From: Neelides folsomi
Taxonomy: Eukaryota; Arthropoda; Collembola; Neelipleona; Neelidae
Assembly (NCBI GenBank): GCA_034687125.1
Contig: JAQGBZ010000066.1
Span: forward strand, 124,001 to 188,000
Length of the DNA stretch: 64,000 bases
Reading direction: 5' to 3'
Positions 28,401 to 40,800 of this stretch are shown in pieces. The translations under genes and the position numbers were made by a program. The notes beneath the pieces are model-generated. The model ran no database searches. It saw only the letters and a program-made list of their open reading frames with translations, and was not told where the DNA came from. Each line of letters begins with the position of its first letter. The first letter of the stretch is position 1.

Positions 28401-30750
28401 CTTATTGAATAGAAAAGGGTAAAAATTACAAATCCTCATAGCCCATTGGACGAGACGACGACACAGAGGAATAAAAATTGTGGAATAAAAATGAAATAGG
28501 AAACGTGTGCTGACATGTTGAGTCCATTTAGAGTAAACATTCAAATGATAAAAATTATTTGTGCATTAATTAGCCATTTCTTACCTGTGTTTCACCTCCA
28601 TGTCAATCAAAGTGGCTGAAGGGGAGTTGGAAGGCGAAGAAGACGATCCAGTTCATGTTGCTCGTAATCTTCGCAAAGTATCTTAACGACTTTTCCACTT
28701 ATACGCAAAGTGATCCTTTGTTCCTTTTGTCAGAGTGGTCCTTTGGCCAAGCAGAGTGGTCCTAATTGGACGAAGAATGATATAAAACTTTACCGTTTCA
28801 CCTTGCCCAACAATTGCATTTAATTAGTTCATCTCGTTTAAATTTCAAGTAAAACGAGAACAATTGGGCTGTCGAAAGAACATTAATTTTATTAACCTTT
28901 TCCATCCCCTTTGACCATTTTTTATCTTTCTCTTTAGTGTCTTTATTGGCGAGAGATAAGGAGCAAATGATGGACAATTAATTCAAAGTCATCGTAAACA
29001 TTAACAGATACAGTTATGGCTATCGGACAACTTTGCTTATCGGATCAATTAAAAGTGTAAAAATTCTCGGCAAATACAATATATTGTAAACGATATATCC
29101 ATTTCGTGGAATTGCCAATTCTTCGAATTGTGGAAGCAAATGAAATTATTATCATTGGGGTTCTCTTTTACAATTATCTTAATAGAGTTGTATTTAATAG
29201 AGTTGAATGTAAAGAAAATGTAAAAGATGGTCATAAAATCCTCAATCGCATTGATGAAACTCAAAATTCCTGTTTTGAGCCATTTGAAGCGGAGTTGGAA
29301 GAAGAGCTGAAAATGTCTCATTTGTAAATAAAAATGGTCTTAAATGATCAAGGATGTAAAAAGAAACCAGTGGCGGCTTTGAACAATCATTCACCATTAT
29401 TGGGATCAATAGTGATGAGCCGCCCTTGACGATCCTTTTTTCAAATATTCCGATTTACAGGTTTTACTATAAAAATTCTCAAACCCAACTGCTACTATAC
29501 TATACATCATAATAATACTCGTACTTGTATAAAGTATATTAAAATATTTATAAGTATATTATTATAAGTCATAATAAATTCATATGGGTATAAATAAGGC
29601 ATAAAATGGTTGTGATATATTTTAAATAATGTATACATCTTGCATTAGACCTGTCATATAAATTTATAAATTTATGTATTTATGACTGGAACATGTCAGG
29701 AGTTTCCCTTGTCTACACATAATACGTCTGAGGATCATTAAGAGCGGGGATTTTCAAAGGCCCCGACCCTCCCTCAACAACAGACAAAGGGAGGATTGTA
29801 AATATTTTGACGGCGGTCAATGGGTTTTATTTGACTTTTCAACAACCCCCCGGGTCCACGCAGTTTATGACCCTAAATGTCAAACCGTGTAATTTCCCCG
29901 CCACTTATTTCCAACCTCCTCATCCTCAATTTATATTATGAGCCTGTCTAGAGGATGTTTATTTGTATTACATTCAGAGACACCTTTCACACATACAATT
30001 GGCCAATATAATGGAACACATTGTTCATTCTGTTATGATATTCTTATATTTCGGTGAAGATGAGTAAAGTTGAGATAAACTGAGATATACAAATATTGGT
30101 ATTCATTTGTTGAGATAAGATTTACAAGTGAATATAATGTACATACAATCTAACTTTAAGTAATATGTATTTGAATTACATTATAAGAATTTATATAAAT
30201 ACTTAAATGTAGGTCCAATTGTCGATTTATATATAAATTTTATGAAATCGTTTGGTAGATTTAAGTTTTAGATTTTAGCACTCAAATCCTCCTTGGTTGT
30301 CGCCTCGATTTATTGCTTAAGTTTTATATATTTTATTTATATTCGGAAGTTTGTGAGAGATTGGAGGCAGCTGGGCTAAAAGTTCCCTTTTATCTCTTCA
30401 ACGACAACATTTACCCTTCAACTTCGCCTATTTTTCCTCAAGTGTGAAAATAATGAGATTTCCAAACAGACTCACAAACAACCCGCCAACATCCGACCAA
30501 ACAATCCAAAGGCATTCAAATAAATCCAAATAATGATAAGTTTTAATTTAAAGGACAGCTCAACAACTGGGCTTTCAAATTCTTTCAGATAAAATAAAAG
30601 TTTAAAAGGAATCTAAACAAACTTGATCTTTACCGAGCCACATAAAATACAAACTTGTAACTATAAAGTTAAATATATTTCTTATAGCTTTAAATATAAT
30701 TCAGTGTAATTCAACAAGGAAAACTACGTTTAAGAATGTAGTTTACATAG
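22500..30750. other. non-coding desert with GC-richer patches, part 5
   Basis: No gene can be supported with confidence. Patches lie at about 22660-23000, 23640-24340, 24840-25060, 25480-25810, 26600-27130, 27990-28560, 28590-28990, 29690-29940 and 30340-30560. The patch at 23640-24340 holds a 104-codon frame on the - strand (24000-24314) with an acidic DEDEDKRRK run. It is the most protein-like frame in this block, but no splice partner or homology supports it. A TATG/TGTATG microsatellite-like run lies near 27925-27950. Confidence 0.4.
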
Positions 30751-30800
30751 TTAAATGCATCTCTATTCCACATATTTAAATGCATCTCTATTCCACATAT
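30751..30800. repeat. perfect 25-bp tandem duplication
   Basis: TTAAATGCATCTCTATTCCA plus CATAT occurs at 30751-30775 and again, without change, at 30776-30800. Perfect identity means a recent slippage or duplication event. The unit contains the palindrome ATGCAT. Confidence 0.95.
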
Positions 30801-33800
30801 AATGCTATGGATATTTGACATTTTTAAACTGTTTAAGCATAGGAGAAGGAATTAAATGCAGCAAATCAATTTGAGCTTCGGTTCAGTTCATCTGTCTCTT
30901 TGGATTTCGTGAAAGGTCTTTGGAAGTTGGAAGTGTTTGAGGCTCATTAGAGGCGAGAAAGAGGATTAAACTTGACTTTTACGAGCGACGACCAGCTGTA
31001 CTATCCCCCTATACCTTTATATCCTTCTTTAATACTGCCTTAACACTCCCGAGGATAAAAAGTGTCGAGAGTCGACGAGCAATGTAAGGGAGTCTGATGG
31101 CAGAAGGCAACATGTTAATCCGTGAGAGCGAGTGTTACAAAGGTTGCGAGAAAGTTCAAGACATGACACTTTTCAACCCACGGCTTCCTTTGTACTCGGC
31201 CCATCTTCAAAGAACTCCGTCGGTTGTTCTCCTCACGACGACGCTCATCATCACAATGATCAGTGAAGGGAAGTGGAGGGTGAGAAGAAGTTGATTATAA
31301 TTTGATCACTAGTCTCTCCTCATCGTTTCCTCTTGTGACATGCCCATGACATCCCCTCCACTACCAACGTTCATGCTCAGGGATATGCTCAATCTTGTCT
31401 AGATAGGCTTTTTTGAATTTACTCTCAAGATAGACAGTTGCTGGATGCGTCAGTTTTACGAGGAATTAGGATGGATATTAAAAGCGGCAGATTGAGTTAA
31501 TGTTAAGTAGACGGTTCGTTCTTTGTGTGGATTCAACTTGACAGTTCATTTGATATGATCAGGGATAGAATACTCCCATATAACATGATACATATTACAT
31601 ATACTATACATATGCCTGATATACATACCCTACATTATCATGCTAGCGACAATTTTTATACTACCTAACAAGTCGTATTAATATACAGATATGACTGTAC
31701 TAAGTACTATGTAATATATATGTAAATGTACTTATAGGTAATATACAGGTAGATATGTGCCATATGTAAGTAGTTATTATAATTTGATGATATTAAGGTA
31801 GTATTCTTATTATAGGTTCGGTGAGGTTAGGTGGACGGGTATAATTTCTGTCATGTAAAGTAGTCTGAGTGTGTATGATATGGTGAAGGGTGACGGGGCC
31901 TTCAGCAGTCACTTGGATGATGATAATGGAGGGGAGATGGATGTGAAGGCTTCATTATGCCTTCTAATTATCTCTGACAAATCTTTATTCGGGGCGTCGG
32001 TCTTCGTCTTTTTCTTTTCTTCCTTCCATGACACCTGTCACGAAGGCTGCAAATTTTAAAATTGGATTTTTCTTCCTCCTCCCTTCTGACAGCTCAAATG
32101 ACGTTCCCTTCAGTCCCCATTCTTCCCCTATATAACACTCTCCTTTGATAACTCCTTATTCCCTCCGTGTCATTACTATTAAATTTATGGAATCTTTAAT
32201 AAACTCACTACGCTTCTCTCATCACTTCGACCATTTTTCATGACAACTTCAAACGACTCCGCGCCAAGTGTTTGAAAAATTTAAATTTCCCACTTAATTT
32301 GAATAGGTCTCATATGTATGGGAAATGTGTTTCCTTAACTTATTGGGTGTTTAATTCCTCAAAGGCTACTGTTTTTTGTAAAGTAGTGTAATGTGAGATA
32401 ATCTAATATTCAGTCAGGATCTGAGTGATTGGTGAAAATGATAATATATTTTATGTCTCATATCTTGAATATATGAGAGTTGAATTGGAATACAATTGGT
32501 GAAAATGGTGTTTGTGAATTCATGTCACAGATGATTGGAAGTTAATAAGATGAATTTGTAATATGGCCCAACTTCATCAATCCACCCTTCTCCCTCATTC
32601 CCAATGATCAATGGGCCAGGAGGAATTTTGATTGTAAAACTATTGAAATGAAGGATATGAAGCGTAATTAATATTCACCCCTCATTTTTATTTCATTTCC
32701 CTCTTTATTTGAATTTATGAGAGCGAATGAGTCGCAAAAGAATAATTATTAAATAAGGAAATATATTCAAAACACGTTCATTTAGTACTTATATCTCATA
32801 TGATTATGTACATTATGTATTTGTAATTACAAATTAATATACGATATTTTTGTATGACAAAATAAAAGCAATAAAAAAGTCGTTTTTATATCTTTTTATT
32901 TGCTAAGTGCTGAAATGCTTTATTTTTATATGCTTATTTTTTTGTATTTTACTATATAGTATATGAGCCAATTGTAATAAAAATGAAAATGAACAAAGAA
33001 CTTTTTTCTCATCTCTGCATGTCAAATTAAATTTCCATATTTTATTACGAGTCAATAAAACCTTATCGTTTATTACACATTTAAATTTCTTTTTTGATTT
33101 ATTACATTCATATTCATTATTTTTATTGATTACATACAGTTTTAAATATACATGCAAACTATTTTTTCAAATTCGCTTCCATGTTATATTTGACTTGAGA
33201 TGTAACATAATATTTAGGTATATAATATTTAGCATATTATATATAATTATTTAATATATATAATCCACTTGTACTTTAAGTAATATATTTACACTTATGA
33301 TTCATAGTGATATTATGTAAACATTATATAGATCTACTTATTTGTTTAATTGGAGTAAAATAATATCAGTTCATTCTCACGGTTTTTTTGAAAACAACAA
33401 CACATTTTTATGACTTAACAATTGAGAAATTACGCTCAGCATTTATTTATACAAATGAGTGCGATGAATTACCATTTTAATTATTTTAATACTTATAATC
33501 TTATTATTTATGTGTACATTTAATTGTTTAATTAGTATACAGAGAACGTCCATTGTTGAACATATTCCATGCGATTAATTATATTACAATTGCCAACTTT
33601 CACATTATTGTTACAAACCCATTAAACCATTTTATATGCTTTACGAAGAGGATTTAAGCGCAATGATGTAACAGGGCGAAGCATTTAATTTAAATGTCGT
33701 ATACGTGGAGAATAAAAAGACCTATAAAAAGTTGGGGGAAGTTGGCAGGTGTAGGGCAAGAAATTGATTAATTACTTCTTAACGAGAGATAAACGGTTTT

Positions 33801-34894
33801 TCCCCATCGCCCAACTCACCATGAGAGATTCTCAATTCCCATCTGCCCTCACACAATGTATTTACCCTTCCCTCCACCATCACCTCCATCACCCAAGAAA
33901 ATATAAAAACAAAGTGAAGTGTTAATTGGACGATTAGCATGTCCCAAAAGAAAGCGAGAGACGAAGTGAAAAGGAAATTGACCATTTATTTGGCCCAATA
34001 ACGAAATTCAATTCCTCGTCAATTGTCACGTGGGGATTTGCATTTTTATGACCAACCCTCAGCATATAAATTCTCGTTGGTTCCTTTAAGGTGAAATTTA
34101 ATTCATCGCATAAACAATTTTACGACACAGGATAAATAATTATCGAGAGTTTCAATCTTTTCCCTCAATGTGCATATTGAATGAATAACAAGGAAAAAAC
34201 AATGTTGTTCAATGGAGTTGAACATTGAAAAGTACTTTCGGTCGAAGCAATAAAAAACGTTAATTGCTTCTCCAATTCCCTCATAGAGTGATTGCTAATT
34301 GTAATGGGCAGGTGACAAAGATGAAAAATTGTTTTTCTATTCAATGCAAAAGATGTATCCGTAAAAAATCCAAGGGCGCGAGGGTTGGAAATCATTTAAA
34401 TGTGGAGTGAGTGGATTGAAACATTATATATTTTGACAAATTAATTGAGAATAAATATCTAAGGGCGGGGAGGATCGTTGAATAAATAGTCATCTCATTT
34501 GCATCCCATTATTTCTATTTTATGAGACATTTCAAGGAGTGAAGTTACAATATGGCCACACACATCTCTGAATTATTAGACATTTTCTTGTAATTACCTT
34601 ATAATTTAAATTGTTTAACCTTACACAATAAACCTTATAAATACACTTTATAGATTTACATTAAACATTATGATTAAGAGGATATTATACCTATAGAGGC
34701 ATTATATTGGCTAGTATTTTATAACATCTCGAAATATGTCGAATTGTTTAAATGAGAGAATAATTAAAATATTAAATATTCGCAGATTCGCAGCAAATAG
34801 CCGTAGTATATATCGTCGCAGCATTTAGGTATTTAACATTTGAGATGAACTATGAATATCTGAAATATTGTGCTTATTTAATAAAATTAGGCTT
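30801..34894. other. non-coding desert with GC-richer patches, part 6, 3' flank of noc
   Basis: No gene is supported. Patches lie at about 30860-31560, 31800-32300, 32500-32760 and 33700-34110. Since the noc-type gene ends at 34895 on the - strand, the right end of this block must hold its 3' UTR. I see no AATAAA on the - strand within the first 400 bp, so the poly(A) site is not placed. Confidence 0.4.
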
Positions 34895-37800
34895 TTATGG
34901 ATGTAAGGAATTTGGGGGAAGTCTTCCTTGACCATAGAGATGTGAATATGGGTAAAAGGGACTCAAGGGATGAAAGCTCCCCAACGACAAGGACAAACCC
35001 GCAGAGCCCATCGGCCCGCCGGGCGGCTTCGAATAGGGATGAAATCTGGCAGCGGAGGAACTCAACGGACTCAAAGGCGGCGTCGGATAGCTCCGGCTCA
35101 GATTCATATTCATGCTCAGATTGAGATGTTGGAGCGAAACTGAAGGGGATAGAAGGTGCGAATGGCCCAAATAAGGGAATAAATCCGGCGGACTTGACCC
35201 GTTGGAAACGGGAACTCCAGTGACGCTCGTGTGGGAACGGAGATGTTGGAGAAGCTCTTCAGAGGAACTGAATCTTTTCCCACAGTATGATTCCCCCACT
35301 GTCCAACTGCACACATAGGGCTGGGCCATTTGCTGGTGTACGGAGAAGTTGGCGGGGTCGGATGGCGGGAGGGGATGGAAGGGGGGGAAGAAGGGGAAGG
35401 AGGCTGAGCCGGAAAGGGCATTGAGGTGTTTGTGGTAGTCGCATTGAGAACAGCCGGCCGGACAGGGAGGACCTTTTGAAGAGAGATGACCACCAAGCTG
35501 ACAGCCTGTACAATATGGATCACGGCACATCGACAGGGAAGGGTGGAGGAGATTGTGATGGTCGGAAGCCCCCGTCGAAGCTGCTGCTTTCAGACGAGCG
35601 TAGCTATGGAGATATGGAGGAATCCCCGTCCCCACCGAGTTCGGTGGCATGTGTGAGGGAAGACCAGGAACACCCGGGTAAAAACCTGAAAGAAAAACAT
35701 TTAATTTAATGACAAAATTCCAAATACTACAACATTGTACTCAATTCTTCACTGTAACATTATCATACAAAACAAAAAAGGCCACAAAACTATCAATTAA
35801 TAATAAATATCAATATGTATAGATCTGTAAAGGTTGGCCCATAAGTTACTTTCTTTTTTAAATAAACAATAGTATAAAAAGAAAGCAACATATGGCCCAC
35901 CCTGTACTATACTATTATAGTAAAATCCATCTGATAAATAAATCTTTAAAAAGGCCCTTTATTAATTAGAGAATTTTTACCTGGCATTGTTATTGGTCCT
36001 CGTGGAGGTGACAAAACCGGTGGTGGCGGTTTATACAATCTCGATCCAACAGAAGAAGTTGTAATGGTCGGAGTTTCGGTTTTAGTTTCCGCAGAGCTGT
36101 TGTTACTCACCGCCGTCTTCTCAACCCCGTTGCTCAAAGTGAGTGTGGGCGATCCGTGCGGGGGATTCGGAGTCGCTCCTTTTGACCCAGGTGTCTTCAC
36201 TCGCCCTTTCCCATTATTATTATTATTATTTCCATTGATGCTCGTCTCGCTCTTCTCCCCATCACCGCTCTGATTGCTCGTTTCATCTTTTGCAGCTTCC
36301 GGACTTGTCGTCCGTCTCCCGCTGTTCTTCCTCGGCCCTGGAGATCCCTTGCTGCTCCCGCCACTACTCGAGCTGCTTTTCTCCTGACTAGACCCGCTGC
36401 CATTGGCAAGGGCGCTTTTCTTCTTAAGCTGATCGAGCGGAAGTTGGCCGGCCGAAGCGGCAGAATTCAAAAGTGATTTTGCCGAGGCTGAGGGCGGATC
36501 CGACCCAATTGCTGAACATGTTTGGGCCAAGAGGGCCAAAGGACTCTTCTTAGCGTCAAGCTGGAAGGGAAAAAAGAAATGAATTCGGCCCATTAGGAGG
36601 GAAAAATTACATCAATTTGTCAACCCGTTCAATTAGCTTCCCTCGTAAAACTCTCTTTTAGAAAAGTGGAAGCTGGTGGAAGACATACATAATATAGGAC
36701 CTTCCTACTCACTTTATTTATCGCCTCCTTCACTCCACGATCCTTCTTTTAAAAATATACTTTAAACATACCTACTGATATATATTATATATAGATCAGT
36801 ATATATTATATAAAAGCTTCCTTCCTTAATTCTCAAAGTTAAGCTTAAACCCTTCATCCATTTTAATTCTCTCACGTTGATTGAACCTCGATATAAAATT
36901 TTGAATTGGCTCCGAGACAAGGCGATATTTAGACAAATCTTGGTTTAATCAACTAATAAATCTTTCCAATTCAGTCTATTCTTAATCACAAATAGACATT
37001 TGAAATTACTGGCTCAATAAAGTAATAATTTAAGAGTTTTAAATAGGTGAGAGAAGAATGGATATAAATTAATCGGCATAAATCGAGTTCAATCTTTTCA
37101 TTACCCGGAAATGTAATTTTTTTAAATTCTTATAAAAAATTGGATTTGTGGTAAAAAGCCGTTAAAGTTTGTTCAACCATCTTTATTGGATTATTTTGAG
37201 TGAAACAAGAAGGGACTGAAGGGGTGATGAGAGTTATTTAGGGTAATGGAGGAAGGCGCTGAAAGAGATTTTAATTCTCCACCTCATAACATCACTTTGA
37301 ATGGGAAGCGGAGGAAGAAGGAGAGATTTAAAACTACTTAAATTGAGTGGTGTAATGGGAATGTTATGGAGCTCCCACTCCACATAAATACCCCTACACT
37401 CTTCGTATATCACATATAATTATCGCATTTTCAATATTCCTTACATTTTTTATGACTTGCAATTTAAATGTACAGAGAGATCTCCTTTGGATCCAGATCA
37501 GATATTGCCAACTATTGGCATCATTATTGTCCATATTTGTTACACTTCCAAATATACCATACTAAATATATGGTACTACCTATATGCATGCATAGGATTT
37601 TAGCATATTAGGTATGGGTAATAAACCATGCAAATATTATAAAATATGTAGAAGGAACATGTAATGTAGATTATATCAGGGCTAATAGTAAAAAGTAAAT
37701 TTGAATTTCTTGGACAAGTTTTACATATTTTGGCTGGGAAAGATGAGTTTGGAAGTTTATGGGCAGTAATTCAAGTCAATTAAAGCATAAAATGAAATAA

Positions 37801-40800
37801 TTCCTCTTTTACGACCTTTTCTTTCCTCGTAAAGAATCGAGTCCATCAATTACCAAAGTGAAGGAATTCGCATGGTCGAAATCTTTATGCCTCCTCTTTC
37901 CCTTCCTCAAACCCTTCCATTACTTATTAAAAAACTTGATTTTGATCCATAAGCTCAAATCCATCTCACTTCCCCGCACACATTTACTCATATCATTATT
38001 TAGATGCATTAGGGAGCCTACATTCATCTTGTGATCTACGACGGTTCGTTTGCAAACGATGGCAAAACTTGGCAAATTTATAATTACCATTTTGCATATC
38101 TAGCCCATTTCGCTCTTCTCTCCTCTGTAGAGTCTACACTCAAGGCACACTATTGATGTACGCAAAATAGTGAAAAGAGAGATAGTCAAATATTTATTCG
38201 CGGCCGCGGACCATAACTCAATTTTATGAAGTATGAAAAATAATTACTCGTGTGGTAGTTAAAAGAAACAGCTGAGATTCTTCTATTAGTATATGCGAAA
38301 AGGGACGGAGGGTTTATGGGGAGGGAAGAGAAATGAAGGCATTTATTGATCCATAATTTATTAAGGTTGTCATTAAAGGATAATAGTTTCAGGTTCATAA
38401 ATCCAGGGAATTGAGCCGTTGCGGCCTGGAAGAGCGTGAAACTTCCCTTCGCCCTGACACATTAATTACGGCGGGAGTCTTTTACGGATTTAAATACTAA
38501 GCCGATCTGTCGGCGGGGAATTCAAACATCAACTTTCCCCTTGCGTTCAAACTTCAGAATCTTCATAAATATAATTTTCAGTTTTTCAGTATTTGGGGCT
38601 CGACCTTTACGTTTCACAATTTAGATTAATATTACAAATTTATTTGATTTATACACAACTAAAATTGCAAATATTCAATAAAATAAATCAATTTCCTATT
38701 GTGAACAAATGTGCAAGTTTCATTTTTTATATAATAACAATGACACATCGTCAATGTGAATAATAATAAACATTTTCTAAATGTCAAGCTCATCCAATTG
38801 GATAAAAGCTTCAATAAATATAATTTTAAATATTTTTCCACTGGATAGTGTTCTTTTCCTTAAAATATCCCCATTTGGTAGCTCACGTGCACGTGTGCTA
38901 ACAATAATAAAAATGAGGTCGACCGCCGGAGGACGATGGGTGCATGTGCGGTGTAATAACAATATTGTTCAAAAACTCCCGCCTTTACGACCCTCGCAAG
39001 TGGGGCCAAGTGGTGTTTGAGTTCATTTCACACGTCGTCGGCGTCCTCGGCTTTTAATCCGTCTCCAATAAAGTAATAAAGGGCCATTCGGGTGAAGAGA
39101 ATTGGAGTCGACAGGCCGGTGGATTACACCCAGCCGCCGACACTCAAAAGCGGGAAAGATGAAAAGAACGTTTTAAACTCTCCTTTCCGATTACCCCAGC
39201 CCAGGTCATAATCGGCTAATTTATGGGCAAAGGACATAATCGTCCGGATTTATTCCTTAAACTTATAATAACAAAAACCGCCTTATATGATTCATACTTC
39301 ATATCCAGACACTAAACCCTAAAGCCCCATAAATATACTCTGTCCATTTACTCATATAATACAAAAGTAAATATACTCTCTATGTATCCACATACTGAAG
39401 AATATGAGAATATGAATAGAATAAGAATATGTATCATGTATCATGTATGAATACTTTCTTTTCTATATAAATAATATGTATTCTGAGTAGGTAGGTATTT
39501 TTACAGAGAAATCAGCTCATAACTTTCATCAAATAGTGGAAAATATTATACACACCCATCCCCTCCATTAATCTGTAATGGAGTGAGATTTTTCTCGTGC
39601 GAATCTTCAAGGAGTCGAAACGAGTTTTGGGTGAGGATAAATTCCCCAAAGTGTTCAGCTTATCTCTGTCCCATGGATATGATAATGTATTATTCCCCGT
39701 GTTCCATAAAGGCCGTTCGAGAGGAGATAAATAAATGGCGTTGGAGGAACTCAATTTATGGACAAACTCTCAATGAATCTTCCGGAATGAAAATGAGTGT
39801 CAACTTCGCTCCATGTTACCCATAAACTCTACCAGCTCCTTTTACCCTTCTTCCTCTAAAACACCGTGAAACAAATCTGGTTATTCTGCATATAAACACT
39901 CCAAAAATACCATCCTGAATACCAATTCCCAAATACACTACAAATACATACTGGATATATTCTATGGATAGCACATACATATATATATAGCTACATTCTT
40001 ATATTCCCAAACTTTATAAATCTATAATATTCCTAATATTTTCTTAAAAGTTCTAATACTGGACGTTTATTACAGTGTCTCTGTTAGTGTCTCTCCTTAT
40101 ATTATTTAGTTTAGTTCTAATAACTACCTTACCTATGGGGTTATACATAGGTTTATAATATATATGCAGAAGTTTGGTCTATAGTGATATATTTAATGTA
40201 TTTCCACCAAGTAAGTGTCAGAGGATGAGTATGATGGTAGGAAAAGTAATATTGTGATGTATGGGTAGGATTATGTGATTTCTCCCCTCCTCACTCCGCA
40301 CAAATTAAAACATGACATGGCATCAATTACTTGGACATGAATAACCTCACATTTACATTCCCACTGTCACCACTCCCATAATTATCCACAGAGAGGCCCA
40401 CAAATCTCTCATTTCACACGTCACGGCCCTCGCCATTCCCCACAAAAATATTCCTTTCTCATCCACCAACTCCACCAACACAGACGATGTGTCACTCAAT
40501 CTCACTCAATCTATTTAGCACTTCGACTATCAAAACCGCTCTAACACGCTTTAGACTTCAAACAACACAATTAACCATCCCTTTCAATCATTCGCAAAAC
40601 CAAATCTAATAAAAAATTTTACATCCTAAATCTGTAATATTGCATAATGATGCAAAATGATGTAACATTAAATATTAATGCATCTTACTCAAATTCATGC
40701 ATTTGATGTAAAATTTAAAATTCTAATGTAGTAGATATTCTGTAGATACATATTTGTGCCATGAATTTAATATACTGAGGCTGTGAGTGAGTAAGAGTTA

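Noticed and set aside
28158-28544. 128-codon frame on the - strand
   Set aside because: Its composition (Phe/Leu/Asn-rich with no pattern) is what AT-rich DNA gives by chance, and the opposite strand is also open over much of it.
35116-35523. 135-codon frame on the - strand overlapping noc exon 3
   Set aside because: It is a shifted-frame shadow of the real noc frame, with Pro/Ser-rich sequence caused by GC-rich codons.
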